Source of the DNA: Bariatricus massiliensis
GTDB lineage: Bacteria; Bacillota; Clostridia; Lachnospirales; Lachnospiraceae
Direction: 5' to 3'
NCBI RefSeq assembly: GCF_900086725.1
Contig: NZ_LT574837.1
Span: forward strand, 984,760-1,048,759
Length of the DNA stretch: 64,000 nucleotides
Below the pieces are notes generated by a model that worked only from the letters and a program-made list of their open reading frames with translations, did not search any database and had not been told where the DNA came from. The position numbers and the translations under genes are program-made. Below are positions 33,694-43,319 of the stretch, in pieces; the stretch's first letter is position 1; the number at the start of each line of letters is the position of its first letter.

Positions 33694-34662
33694 TTAGGCC
33701 GGTTTCTTTGCCTTTAGTTTTAACAGGGTAACAAGTGTGACCGCGACCAGCATGACAAGCCCTTGAACCAAATACTGCTGCCAAGTCTTCGCGCCAATCA
33801 GCACCATGCCATTATTTATAATATTTACCAAAAGCGCGCCTACAATCGTTCCCGGCACATTAAACACGCCCACCCTGTAAAAGGTTGCTCCAAGCATCAG
33901 CATGGTCAGCAGGTTTACAAGCGTCGTCTCCCCCAAATAAGGAGAGGCCGCGTTTAATTGGGACGCGTTGATCATACCCGCCAGCCCGCACAATACGGCG
34001 CTGATGATAAACGCCTTCATTTTCTCTTTTCTGGCGTCAATCCCAACATATTTACATGATTCACTGTTAGAGCCAACGGCATATAATTTGCGTCCGCTTG
34101 TCATACCTTCTGTGTAAATAAGAATCACAACTGCCACAACAACGAGAATAATAACCGAGACTGGAACTACGCCGCCGATTCTTTTTTGGCCAATTGCCAC
34201 AAATATCTTCCCCCATGAAGAAGAGAATACCCGGCTGCTTCCTGTAATCATTTTGTTAAGCCCGTCCAAAATAAAAGACACTCCCATTGTGGCAATAAAT
34301 CCGGGAATACCGATTCTCGTATGTAGAATACCGTTAATGCATCCAACAATGGCGCAGAACGCGAGTCCGGCAATCAGGGCCACAAAGTAATTTACCCCGG
34401 CCTTCGCCAGCACTGCAAGGATACATGCACCGGCTGCCAGCTCAGAGCCGCATGCAAAGTCGATTTCTCCCGTAATCATGACAAGAGACAGTCCTAAGCT
34501 TGCAATACATAGAACCACTGTAGAGCTTACGATGTTCATGACATTTCCAACTCCTATGAAGGCTGGCTGTAAGATGGTAAAAACAATTGATATCACGATT
34601 GTAAAAATAAGTAGTGCATAAGATGTTATATTGATACTTTTTTTCGCTTTGACATTCTCCAT
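33694..34662 (-). CDS. Ribose-type ABC transporter permease (second copy)
   Basis: 322 residues with 8-10 helices. RbsC-type signature ITGEIDFACGSELA, replacing the common GGIDLSVG, and the EAA-like loop GSNSESCKYVGIDARKEK (part). It forms the membrane channel together with the first permease; heterodimers are common in this family. Spaced 12 bp after the first permease. The ligand should be a monosaccharide or polyol. Confidence 0.92.
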   Translation of the reverse strand: MENVKAKKSINITSYALLIFTIVISIVFTILQPAFIGVGNVMNIVSSTVVLCIASLGLSLVMITGEIDFACGSELAAGACILAVLAKAGVNYFVALIAGLAFCAIVGCINGILHTRIGIPGFIATMGVSFILDGLNKMITGSSRVFSSSWGKIFVAIGQKRIGGVVPVSVIILVVVAVVILIYTEGMTSGRKLYAVGSNSESCKYVGIDARKEKMKAFIISAVLCGLAGMINASQLNAASPYLGETTLVNLLTMLMLGATFYRVGVFNVPGTIVGALLVNIINNGMVLIGAKTWQQYLVQGLVMLVAVTLVTLLKLKAKKPA

Positions 34663-34674
34663 TTTCGTTCCCCC

Positions 34675-35667
34675 CTATCCCATCTTCACAGAAGGAAGAC
34701 CTTCTTTTCTCGTCATTGCAATATAGCCCACCGCCAGAAGCAGTATGATGCCGTTCACAATATTCTGGACATAGTCCGGATAAGCACAAAATGTAATTCC
34801 ATTGCTGATAATTGCGGTCAGCACCGCCGCGACCACCGTTCCCTGCACATTATAGCGTCCCGGTCTTAAAAATGTAGCGCCAAGCATCGCCGACGCCATC
34901 GCGTCCATCATAATTCCACTTCCCAGTGTATTCATGACATTACTCGTTTTGGAGGATGCCATGATGCCGGCGAACCCACATACCAGAGAGCAGATAATAA
35001 ACGCAATAATCTTAATTTTAGTCACATTGATTCCTACCTGCTTACAACAGTTTTTATTGTTCCCCACCGCCTGAATGTGAGCGCCGAGCCTAGTCTTATC
35101 CATTAAGAACCACAGTAATAATGCGATAATCACAAATATCAGGGCAAGTACCGGAATCGGCCCGATATATCCCTGCCCCAGCCACTTAAATGCCGGAGGC
35201 CAGTTGCTGTAGAACATGGTCTTTCCTTCGGTCAGTAAATTGACAAACCCGTCATTGATCTTAGAAATTGCCAGTGTGGCTATAAAGGCCGGAACGCCAA
35301 TGATTACGCCAAAGCAAGAATCAATCACGCCCACCAGCGCGGCCATCAGAAGTACTAGCAAAACCCCTATGATATAGACGGATACATTCCCCTTTCCAAG
35401 AATCCAGCCGAGCATCGCCGCCGTGAGGGTCGCCTCTGCCCCGACGCCAAAGTTCATCTCGCCTACAGTCATTACAATGCTTGCTCCAAGCCCCATTGTT
35501 CCTACCAATGCCGCCGTAGACAGAATATCAAGAAGATTTCCCACCTGCAGGAATCCCGGCCGCATTATGCCGAAAAAAGCAATCAACACCACATCCGCAA
35601 TGAGCAAAAAATATTTTGTAACAGCCTCACCCTTTTTTGTAGAAATTGATTTGGTTCTACCTGCCAT
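34675..35667 (-). CDS. Ribose-type ABC transporter permease (first copy)
   Basis: 330 residues from ATG 35667, 8 nt after GGAGG. Helices throughout; signature TVGEMNFGVGAEAT and loop GNNKNCCKQVGINVTKIK (part). Its start overlaps the end of the ATPase gene by 11 bp. It differs from the second permease by more than half of its residues, so this is an old duplication rather than a recent one. Confidence 0.92.
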   Translation of the reverse strand: MAGRTKSISTKKGEAVTKYFLLIADVVLIAFFGIMRPGFLQVGNLLDILSTAALVGTMGLGASIVMTVGEMNFGVGAEATLTAAMLGWILGKGNVSVYIIGVLLVLLMAALVGVIDSCFGVIIGVPAFIATLAISKINDGFVNLLTEGKTMFYSNWPPAFKWLGQGYIGPIPVLALIFVIIALLLWFLMDKTRLGAHIQAVGNNKNCCKQVGINVTKIKIIAFIICSLVCGFAGIMASSKTSNVMNTLGSGIMMDAMASAMLGATFLRPGRYNVQGTVVAAVLTAIISNGITFCAYPDYVQNIVNGIILLLAVGYIAMTRKEGLPSVKMG

Positions 35668-37192
35668 TGCCAACACCTCCTAACGCGTATCCCAAGATAG
35701 CCTCTTTATCGAATGCCTTTCTCTTTAACTCTTTTACAACGTCCCCGTTATAAAAAATATACATTCTGTCACAGACTTTCATTAATTCTTCCAATTCTGA
35801 CGAAATAAAAACCACGCTTTTCTGCATCTTATCTGCCAGATTACGAATTTTAAGATATATCTCACTTTTAGCACCCAAATCCAATCCGGCTGTCGGCTCA
35901 TCTACGGTGAGCAGTTTCAGATTCTCCACTTCCACCGAGCGTCCTATAATAATCTTCTGCATATTTCCACCTGACAGTTCAGAGATTAATTGATTTTTGC
36001 TGGTATACTTTGTGCCGTTTTTCTTCAGCACATCTTCCGTAAATCTTCTGCCTTCTCTTCCTTTGACCATCCCGATTTTTGTGGCAAATTTTCTGACAAA
36101 TAAAGTACAAACATTTTCTACTAGATTGAGCGTCGGGAAGATACCGTTGATTCTAAGCTCCGGCGTCAAGATCATACCCTTTTGAATCATTTTATAACTG
36201 TCCCCGCCTGTTATCACTTCCCCGTCAAACGTGAACTCTTTCTTGTCCGCCATTCTGATACCTGAAATAACTTCCATAGTCTCTGTCCGCCCCGCTCCGA
36301 CTAGTCCATAAAATCCTACCACCTCACCTTTACAAACGAAAAACGGCACCGCATGCTTTCTTCCGTCATAGGTGAGTTCCTGAACTTCCAAAATCTTATT
36401 TTTTTCCAGTTCACTAAAGTCCTTTTCTGGAACTTCCACCGCCTTGATCTTGTCGCTGCGGATCATGGCTCTCACACATTCTTCCTGTGTGATTTGGGGT
36501 ATATCCGCTGTCATTGTTTTTTTCCCATCGGCCATCACAGTAACTTTATCGGCAATCGTGAAGATTTCCTCCAGCTTGTGTGTAATGTAGATGACCGAAA
36601 TATGAAGCTCTTTGGTCAAGCGCTTAACAAAGTTCAAGAAAGGCTCTATCTCTCCTTCCCCCAGAGACGCCGTCGGCTCATCTAAAATTAAAAGCTTAGG
36701 CATAGTGGAACCCGCCCTCATAATCTCTACCAGCTGCTGGGCACCTGCTCCCAGTTTTTCCACCGGAACATCAAGAGGGACGTCAACGCCGAGACGCTCC
36801 CTCACATCCTCCGCTCTCTTCATAATGGCCTTCTGGTCCATAATAATCCCTTTCATTATCTCTGTCCCAAGGCTTATATTCTGTGCCGCTGTCATATAGC
36901 CTATAAGGTTTCTCTCCTGATAAACCATATTGATTCCTTCCTTCATGGAATCAGCAGGCCCTTTAAAATTCACTTTTTTCCCGTCAATTTCAATATGGCC
37001 TTCATCGATACTGTAAGCACCCGTCAACATTTTACACAGAGTGCTCTTTCCCGCACCGTTTTCTCCTATTAAAGCATGGACCTCATTCTTGTGAATATCA
37101 AAGCTGACGTGGTCAACGGCGGTAATCCCTGTAAATCTTTTTGTTATCCCTTTAATACTTAACAATGGCGTGGTATTTGACACGTTTATCAC
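35657..37192 (-). CDS. Ribose-type ABC transporter ATPase with two ABC domains
   Basis: 511 residues, RbsA/MglA type. The first domain has Walker A GENGAGKST (about 39), a signature reading LGAGAQQLVEIMRA and Walker B LLILDEPTASL. The second domain has the degenerate loop GLVGAGRTE typical of this family, signature LSGGNMQK and Walker B LLTVDEPTAGLD. It powers uptake through the two permeases. Preceded by the binding-protein gene (105 bp) that is read on the same strand. Confidence 0.94.
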   Translation of the reverse strand: MINVSNTTPLLSIKGITKRFTGITAVDHVSFDIHKNEVHALIGENGAGKSTLCKMLTGAYSIDEGHIEIDGKKVNFKGPADSMKEGINMVYQERNLIGYMTAAQNISLGTEIMKGIIMDQKAIMKRAEDVRERLGVDVPLDVPVEKLGAGAQQLVEIMRAGSTMPKLLILDEPTASLGEGEIEPFLNFVKRLTKELHISVIYITHKLEEIFTIADKVTVMADGKKTMTADIPQITQEECVRAMIRSDKIKAVEVPEKDFSELEKNKILEVQELTYDGRKHAVPFFVCKGEVVGFYGLVGAGRTETMEVISGIRMADKKEFTFDGEVITGGDSYKMIQKGMILTPELRINGIFPTLNLVENVCTLFVRKFATKIGMVKGREGRRFTEDVLKKNGTKYTSKNQLISELSGGNMQKIIIGRSVEVENLKLLTVDEPTAGLDLGAKSEIYLKIRNLADKMQKSVVFISSELEELMKVCDRMYIFYNGDVVKELKRKAFDKEAILGYALGGVGNGR

Positions 37193-37297
37193 CTCGTTTT
37201 ATTTTAAGAAAAGGGGACATCCTGTAACTTGATATCCCCACGGTTTCTTTTCATTGCTTCATAGTTATGCTGAAACTATCATACTTTATCTTCCTTA

Positions 37298-38458
37298 TTA
37301 TTCACTTACTGTATAAGTTCCTTCCCAGTTGTACCACGCGTCCGGGTCATCATCATAATAGTCGAATGCACTGTTAATGTTCGCCCCGACCTCAGGCACG
37401 TTCTCCTGTGAAATAACCAGCCCTTCTGAATACAGGACTTCGCCGGATTTTGCTAATATACATCCCTCGTCTCCGGGGTTCAGACCTTTCACTTGAATCT
37501 GCTCAATGGCCTCGAACACCTTATGCGTAAACATTTCGAATGGCTGTGCATAGCTATATTTGAAATAGCCGCCGCTGCGAATGTAATTCCATGCGTCAGA
37601 ACCGCCGTCGATACCGGCTACAAACAAATCCGGATTCACAAGTCCCCCACTCTGCTCTGCCGCCTCTGCACATGGCATAGCCAGAAAATCACAGGAACCG
37701 ATCACACCGGTAAGCTCTGTCCCATATTTCTGGAACCAAGCTTTAGCCGCATCTGCCACGTAAGTAGCCGGATCCGCCCCGCCTGCTGTGGAATCTACGG
37801 TATCTAAAGTCTCAAGGTTTGCATAAATGTCACACACTGACTGTATTGGAAGAATTCTTTCATTATGAACCTGAATGGTGCCCGCCGTCGCAAAAGCAAA
37901 CTTCCCTGTCCATCCCACGTCATTGCCAATCTGGTAGATTAAGCTCATAGCCGCAACACCGTTAGGCATCGTAGAATTCATGATAACGCCATCGACTACT
38001 TGATTGTCATTACTATAAACGCCAATCCCTTTATTTCGTGCCTCCTGTATCAAGTCTACCTTTGCCTCCATAGATTCTGTAGAGCCGAGAATAATTGCGT
38101 CTACCCCTTGATTCATCACATTTTTAAATAAGTCAGCCCATTCAGAATCCGACTGATATACGATGTCCTGAAACTCCCATCCACGGTTTTTCGCTTCAAG
38201 CTCACATTGTAGAATAGATCTTTTTTGAGATTCCACTTCCGGTTTTGGGTGGATGCAAGCTATTTTCAGCTTCCCATCCTTATTGATTCCCGGCCTCGTA
38301 AAATCATCAAAAGCCTCTCCCGAACCGCCTAAACTTTCTTTTTCAGTTTTTGCATCGTCTTTAGGAGCATCTGCTTTTTTAGACGTGTCACTGCATCCCG
38401 TTGTCAAAACAATTGACATCACAGCACACAACAAAATACTGACCAACTTTTTCTTCAT
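37298..38458 (-). CDS. Sugar-binding lipoprotein of the ribose-type ABC transporter
   Basis: 386 residues from ATG 38458 (GAGGAGG upstream); the frame opens earlier but has no ribosome site there. Signal peptide with lipobox LTTGC (Cys22). Periplasmic-binding fold of the RbsB type: KIACIHPKPEVESQKR at the start of the mature part, GVDAIILGSTESMEAKVDLI and VAGIDGGSDAWNYIRSGG as the hinge and ligand-contact regions. It delivers the operon's substrate to the permeases. Longer than RbsB (about 300), which suggests a substrate larger than a pentose. Confidence 0.92.
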   Translation of the reverse strand: MKKKLVSILLCAVMSIVLTTGCSDTSKKADAPKDDAKTEKESLGGSGEAFDDFTRPGINKDGKLKIACIHPKPEVESQKRSILQCELEAKNRGWEFQDIVYQSDSEWADLFKNVMNQGVDAIILGSTESMEAKVDLIQEARNKGIGVYSNDNQVVDGVIMNSTMPNGVAAMSLIYQIGNDVGWTGKFAFATAGTIQVHNERILPIQSVCDIYANLETLDTVDSTAGGADPATYVADAAKAWFQKYGTELTGVIGSCDFLAMPCAEAAEQSGGLVNPDLFVAGIDGGSDAWNYIRSGGYFKYSYAQPFEMFTHKVFEAIEQIQVKGLNPGDEGCILAKSGEVLYSEGLVISQENVPEVGANINSAFDYYDDDPDAWYNWEGTYTVSE

Positions 38459-38529
38459 AAACTTACCTCCTCTTTCGTAAATTTCAACTTGTATGATATA
38501 GCGTTCAGCATAAAAATTTCTCACATAGA

Positions 38530-39390
38530 CTAACAGGACAATGGCAGAGTGCCAAAAATATCAATATGTTCGCTAACAATCTCTTCCGCTGCATTCTGTC
38601 CTGCCATAATGATGTCTGTCATCATTAACTTCTTATTTTTTTCCATCAGTTTTCTGACGGCCTCGGAAGCAGCGAGTGTCATAGCGGTAAAGAAATTAAT
38701 TTTATTGACACCGTGTGCTACTAAATTCTTATAATCTTCCGCTGTAAGGCCGGAACCGCCGTGGAGTACAATCGGTATAGGCAATGCGTCTCTTATTTCC
38801 TGAAGCCTTTCAAAATCTAGTTTCGGCGTCCCTTTATACACTCCATGTACTGTCCCTACCGCAACTGCAAGGCAGTCCACATTTGTGTCTTTATAAAAAT
38901 TCAAGGCTTCCTCCACCGTGGTATACGCGCTTTCATCCGCCACATTACCATCCAGCATATTCCCTTCATGTCCCGCCACATGTCCAATTTCCGCTTCTAC
39001 TGTAATACCACACGTATGAGCGATTTCTACAACCTTGCGAGTAATTGCCACATTTTCTTCGTAAGGCAGCGAAGACCCGTCAAACATGACGGAGGTACAT
39101 CCATAATGAATCGCCTTAACAACAGATTCAAAACTCGGCCCATGGTCAAGATGAAGAGCCACCGGAACCGGGCTTCTCCGGCATCTGTCTACCACATAGC
39201 TCATAAACAAGTCTGCGTCCGGAGCATCCAGCACCGGAGGGACAATCATAAGAATAACCGGAACCCCCTTCTTTTCGGCCGCATTTAAAATTGACTCTGT
39301 AAAAACTCTGTCCATTGTGTCAAATGCACCCACCGCATATTTTTTGTCGATTGACTCTTTTAGCACTTCGCTCATTGTTACTAATGGCAT
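38530..39390 (-). CDS. Class II fructose-bisphosphate-type aldolase
   Basis: 286 residues from ATG 39390; a start at 39411 is possible but less well placed. Zinc-dependent aldolase of the FbaA/GatY/KbaY group: LHLDHGPSF (Asp-His), VEAEIGHVAGHEG (Glu and His), AVGTVHGVYKG (His) and LHGGSGL phosphate loop. It cleaves a ketose 1-phosphate or 1,6-bisphosphate to DHAP and an aldehyde. It is the first gene of the operon, right after a perfect sigma-A promoter. Substrate is likely the product of the FGGY kinase, not glycolytic fructose 1,6-bisphosphate. Confidence 0.92.
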   Translation of the reverse strand: MPLVTMSEVLKESIDKKYAVGAFDTMDRVFTESILNAAEKKGVPVILMIVPPVLDAPDADLFMSYVVDRCRRSPVPVALHLDHGPSFESVVKAIHYGCTSVMFDGSSLPYEENVAITRKVVEIAHTCGITVEAEIGHVAGHEGNMLDGNVADESAYTTVEEALNFYKDTNVDCLAVAVGTVHGVYKGTPKLDFERLQEIRDALPIPIVLHGGSGLTAEDYKNLVAHGVNKINFFTAMTLAASEAVRKLMEKNKKLMMTDIIMAGQNAAEEIVSEHIDIFGTLPLSC

Positions 39391-39420
39391 AATATTCAGT
39401 CCCCTTTCCATCTCCTTATT

Positions 39421-39438
39421 TTAATTTAATTAAATTAA
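39421..39438. promoter_or_regulatory. AT palindrome after the operon -10 box, likely operator
   Basis: TTAATTTAATTAAATTAA is a perfect 18-bp palindrome covering about +3 to +20 of the minus-strand transcript. AT-rich TTTAATT-type palindromes suit ROK regulators; a bound protein here would block initiation. Confidence 0.6.
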
Positions 39439-39447
39439 TTTAATATC

Positions 39448-39476
39448 ATTATATTCTCCCATATCTGATTTGTCAA
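39448..39476 (-). promoter_or_regulatory. Consensus sigma-A promoter of the sugar operon
   Basis: TTGACA (rc of 39471-39476), 17 bp, TATAAT (rc of 39448-39453). Both hexamers and the spacing are perfect, so the operon should be strong when not repressed. Operators flank it on both sides. Confidence 0.85.
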
Positions 39477-39484
39477 TTAATCTG

Positions 39485-39501
39485 ATTTAATTCAATTAAA
39501 T
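39485..39501. promoter_or_regulatory. AT palindrome before the operon -35 box, likely operator
   Basis: ATTTAATT-c-AATTAAAT, perfect 8-bp arms around one base, just upstream of the -35 hexamer. It shares the ATTTAATT/AATTAAAT core with the palindrome at 39421. Two such sites around one promoter would allow cooperative repression or looping. Confidence 0.6.
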
Positions 39502-39609
39502 TTATGGATTTTGTCTAAGAAAATTATTGAAATCCGCTTCCATATCTGTTTTTCTTTGTCAATAATGAATAATTATTTCCTTGCCCAAATCATGAACCGG
39601 TTCGAATAC

Positions 39610-39650
39610 AGAAAGGGCCGGAAGGTCTCCTGACCCTCCGGCTCCTTTCT
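39610..39650 (-). terminator. Terminator of the ABC exporter operon
   Basis: AGAAAGGGCCGGAAGG pairs with CCCTCCGGCTCCTTTCT with small bulges. It lies just beyond the stop of the exporter gene at 39658. Confidence 0.65.
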
Positions 39651-39657
39651 GCCTACG

Positions 39658-41565
39658 CTATGCGCTGATTGCATGCCCGGTGTACAGCTGATAATATCTT
39701 CCCTTTTCCTCAATCAGTTGTTCATGTGTCCCCCTCTCGATAATCCGTCCCTGCTCCAGCACCATGATACAGTCCGAATTTCTGACCGTAGACAGCCTAT
39801 GTGCGATTACAAAGGTGGTCCTGCCCTGCATCAATTTATCCATACCATCCTGAACAATCCGCTCTGTCCTCGTATCGATGGAGCTGGTAGCCTCATCCAG
39901 AATCAGCACCGGCGGGTCTGCGATAGCGGCCCGGGCAATGGCGAGAAGCTGCCTCTGTCCCTGACTTAGATTTGCCCCGTCTCCGGTGAGCATCGTATCG
40001 TACCCATCCGGCAGTCTGCGGATAAATCCGTCCGCATTTGCAAGTTTTGCTGCTGCCGTTACTTCCTCGTCCGTTGCGTCCAGTTTGCCATAACGGATGT
40101 TATCCCTCACTGTCCCGGTGAACAAGTGCGTATCCTGCAGTACAATTCCAAGAGAACGCCTCAAATCCGCCTTTTTAATTTTATTGATATTAATTCCGTC
40201 ATAACGTATCTTTCCGTCCTGAATATCATAAAAACGGTTGATGAGATTCGTAATCGTCGTCTTCCCAGCCCCGGTCGAGCCGACAAAGGCTATTTTCTGG
40301 CCTGGCTCTGCATACAGCTTCACATCGTGGAGAACAATTTTTTCATCTGTATAACCAAAATCCACACCGTTAAATATAACATCCCCCTTCAGCTCCACAT
40401 AGTCCACAGAGCCGTCGGACTGATGAATATGTTTCCACGCCCACCTTCCGGTACGTGCGCTGCTCTCTGTCAGCACACCGTCCTTTTCTACTACATTCAC
40501 CAATGTAACATACCCTTCGTCTGTCTCCTCCTCCTCGTCCAAAAGACGGAAGATACGCTCGGCGCCCGCCAAAGCCATAACCACCGCATTGAGCTGCTGG
40601 CTGACCTGATTGATCGGCATGCTGAAGCTCTTATTAAAGGTAAGGAAACTTGCCAGCCCTCCCAGCGTAAAGCCCCCTATGCCGTTCAGCGCCAGCATAC
40701 CTCCAACAATGGCACAGACTACATAGCTGATATTTCCCAGCTGGGCATTGATAGGCCCCAGCATATTGGCAAAAGTATTTGCCTTGTCCGCACTGGCAAA
40801 CAGCTTATCATTCAATGCGCGGAAATTCTCTTTGTTCTCCTCCTCGTGGCAGAATACCTTGACTACCTTCTGCCCATTCATCATTTCTTCAATATATCCG
40901 TTGACCGCTCCCAGATTCACCTGCTGCTCCATAAAATACTTTCCACTCTGTCCCGCCGCTTTTTTCGAACTGAAAATCATAATGGTCACCATGATCAGTG
41001 TCACTGCCGTCAGTGGAATATTAAGAATCAGCATGCTCACGAACACGCTCACTATCGTAAATGCACTGTTGATTACCTGCGGAATACTCTGGCTTATCAT
41101 CTGGCGCAGTGTATCGATGTCGTTCGTATAAATTGACATAATATCGCCGTGCGAATGGGTATCAAAATACCGGATGGGAAGCTTCTCCATATGGGCGTAT
41201 AAATCGTCCCTTAAATCTTTAAGCACACCCTGTGTCACATTTACCATAATCCGGTTATAGATGTAAGTGGAAATAATCCCCAGCCCGTAAAACACAGCGA
41301 CTTTCGAAATCGCGGCCGCCAGCGGGCCAAAGTCCGGCGCGTCCGCTGTCAAGAGCGGCGTAATATAATCATCGATAAGATTTTTCGTGAACATCGTCCC
41401 TTGTACGTTTGCCAACACCCCGGCAAATATAAAAATAACCACAAAAAAACAATGGATACGGTACTTTCGGAACACATAAGCCAGCAGCCGTTTAAAAAGC
41501 ATACCCGGATTCTTCACATTCGGTTTCCTCCCGCGGGGCCCTCTCATTGCCATTGGTCCTGCCAT
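39658..41565 (-). CDS. ABC exporter subunit, permease-ATPase, catalytic half
   Basis: 635 residues. Six membrane helices (about 30-330), an insert of about 45 residues at 360-400 before the ATPase domain, then Walker A GSTGAGKTT, Q-loop LQDTHLFTG, signature LSQGQRQLLAIARA and Walker B ILDEATSSID with the catalytic Glu. Partner of the next gene; together they form a heterodimeric multidrug-type exporter like BmrCD. It starts 2 bp after the partner's stop. Regulated by the MarR gene at the head of the operon. Confidence 0.93.
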   Translation of the reverse strand: MAGPMAMRGPRGRKPNVKNPGMLFKRLLAYVFRKYRIHCFFVVIFIFAGVLANVQGTMFTKNLIDDYITPLLTADAPDFGPLAAAISKVAVFYGLGIISTYIYNRIMVNVTQGVLKDLRDDLYAHMEKLPIRYFDTHSHGDIMSIYTNDIDTLRQMISQSIPQVINSAFTIVSVFVSMLILNIPLTAVTLIMVTIMIFSSKKAAGQSGKYFMEQQVNLGAVNGYIEEMMNGQKVVKVFCHEEENKENFRALNDKLFASADKANTFANMLGPINAQLGNISYVVCAIVGGMLALNGIGGFTLGGLASFLTFNKSFSMPINQVSQQLNAVVMALAGAERIFRLLDEEEETDEGYVTLVNVVEKDGVLTESSARTGRWAWKHIHQSDGSVDYVELKGDVIFNGVDFGYTDEKIVLHDVKLYAEPGQKIAFVGSTGAGKTTITNLINRFYDIQDGKIRYDGININKIKKADLRRSLGIVLQDTHLFTGTVRDNIRYGKLDATDEEVTAAAKLANADGFIRRLPDGYDTMLTGDGANLSQGQRQLLAIARAAIADPPVLILDEATSSIDTRTERIVQDGMDKLMQGRTTFVIAHRLSTVRNSDCIMVLEQGRIIERGTHEQLIEEKGRYYQLYTGHAISA

Positions 41566-41567
41566 CT

Positions 41568-43319
41568 CTACTCACCTGCCTTCTCATCAAAATCTCCGCC
41601 GCCCTTCGTCTGAGATTCATATACTTCCCGGTAAATCTCATTTCCGGCGAGCAGCTCCTCGTGGGTTCCAAATCCGTGAATCCGCCCTTCATCCATGACA
41701 ATAATGTGATCTGCGTCCTGAACGCTGGTGATTCTCTGCGCTATGATTAATTTCGTCGTCTCGGGAAGTTCTTCCCTGAACGCCCTTCGTATCTTCGCAT
41801 CCGTCGCCGTGTCCACCGCGCTGGTACTGTCATCCAGAATCAGCACCTTGGGCTTCTTCAAAAGCGCCCGCGCAATGCACAGCCTCTGCTTCTGTCCTCC
41901 TGACACATTGCTCCCACCCTGCTCAATATGGGTGTCATACCCCTGAGGGAATTTACTTATGAACTCATCCGCACAGGCCAGACGGCAGGCCTCCTCGCAC
42001 TCTTCTCTGCTGGCATACCGGTTTCCCCAGCGCAGATTATCTAAGATGCTTCCGGAAAACAAAACATTATTCTGCAGTACCACAGAGACTTGGTTTCTCA
42101 GTACTTCCATATCGTATTCCCTCACATCCCGTCCTCCGACAAGTACGGCTCCTGCCGTCACATCATAGAGGCGGCTGATTAGATTCACGAGACTGGTCTT
42201 TGCGCTCCCTGTGCCGCCGATGATACCAATCGTCTCACCGGAACGGATATCCAGATTGATGTCCCGAAGCACCGGCTCCTGACTCTCCTTTTTATAGGCA
42301 AAATCTACATGGCGGAAGCAAATACTTCCATCCGCCACCTCCCGCAGTGGATTTTCCGGATTTTTCAAATCACTGGTCTCATTCAAGACTTCCGAGATAC
42401 GCCTTGCGCTTGCCGTACTCATAGAAATCATGACGAACACCATGGAGAGCATCATGAGGCTCATAAGTATATTCATGCAGTAGGTCAGAAGGCTCATCAT
42501 CTCCCCTGTCGTCAGGCTGTCCGCCACAATCATCTTGGCTCCGATCCAGCTGATAAGCAAAATACACGTGTAGACCGTAAACTGCATCAGCGGCGCATTA
42601 TAGACAAGGTTGCACTCCGCCTTTACAAAGATGCGGTAAATGTTCTCACTGGTCTTTCTGAACTTTGAAGTCTCATGCTCCTCCCTCACATATGCCTTCA
42701 CTACCCTGATAGCCGAAACATTCTCCTGCACAGAAGCATTCATATCGTCATATTTAGGAAATGCCTGCTGAAAATACTTTGTGGCATGATTCATAATAAA
42801 AAATAAAACACAGCCCAATAAAACGACTGCTATCAGATAAATACTGGCAAGCCTCATATTGATGCGGAAAGCCATTATCATCGCACATAGAAGGCTGGCC
42901 GGCGCCCTAGTGAACATGCGAAGCGTCATCTGGTACGCATTCTGGATATTCGTCACATCTGTAGTCAGACGGGTCACCAGACCTGCCGTACTGTATTTAT
43001 CAATATTCGCAAAGGAAAAATCTTGTATTTTATAAAACATAGCCTGCCTTAAATTCCGGGCAAACCCCGTCGAAGCCTTGGCTCCATATCTTCCACCTGC
43101 CACCCCGGCAAGCAGGCCGAAAGCCGCCGCCACTACCATAACACCGCCTACTTTATAGATATGCCCCATGTCTCCCGCATTGACTCCGTTGTCAATGATA
43201 GAAGCCATCAGAAACGGAATCATTGTCTCCATCAGCACTTCCAGAATCATAAAAACCGGTGTTGCAATAGACGCTCTTTTATACTGCCTGACCTCCTTTA
43301 GAAGTGTCCTAATCATCAA
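41568..43319 (-). CDS. ABC exporter subunit with degenerate catalytic site
   Basis: 583 residues. Six helices (about 15-310) and an ATPase domain with Walker A GGTGSAKTS (second Gly changed to Ala), signature VSGGQKQRLCIARA and Walker B VLILDDSTSAVD, where the catalytic Glu is Asp. So one of the two ATP sites of the heterodimer is degenerate, as known for BmrCD/TM287-288-type exporters. The start overlaps the stop of the marR gene by 11 bp. Substrate unknown; drugs or a self-made peptide are possible. Confidence 0.93.
   Translation of the reverse strand: MMIRTLLKEVRQYKRASIATPVFMILEVLMETMIPFLMASIIDNGVNAGDMGHIYKVGGVMVVAAAFGLLAGVAGGRYGAKASTGFARNLRQAMFYKIQDFSFANIDKYSTAGLVTRLTTDVTNIQNAYQMTLRMFTRAPASLLCAMIMAFRINMRLASIYLIAVVLLGCVLFFIMNHATKYFQQAFPKYDDMNASVQENVSAIRVVKAYVREEHETSKFRKTSENIYRIFVKAECNLVYNAPLMQFTVYTCILLISWIGAKMIVADSLTTGEMMSLLTYCMNILMSLMMLSMVFVMISMSTASARRISEVLNETSDLKNPENPLREVADGSICFRHVDFAYKKESQEPVLRDINLDIRSGETIGIIGGTGSAKTSLVNLISRLYDVTAGAVLVGGRDVREYDMEVLRNQVSVVLQNNVLFSGSILDNLRWGNRYASREECEEACRLACADEFISKFPQGYDTHIEQGGSNVSGGQKQRLCIARALLKKPKVLILDDSTSAVDTATDAKIRRAFREELPETTKLIIAQRITSVQDADHIIVMDEGRIHGFGTHEELLAGNEIYREVYESQTKGGGDFDEKAGE

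Noticed and set aside
40126..41136. 336-residue open frame opposite the exporter gene
   Set aside because: Shadow of the minus-strand ABC exporter gene; no ribosome site and no domain.
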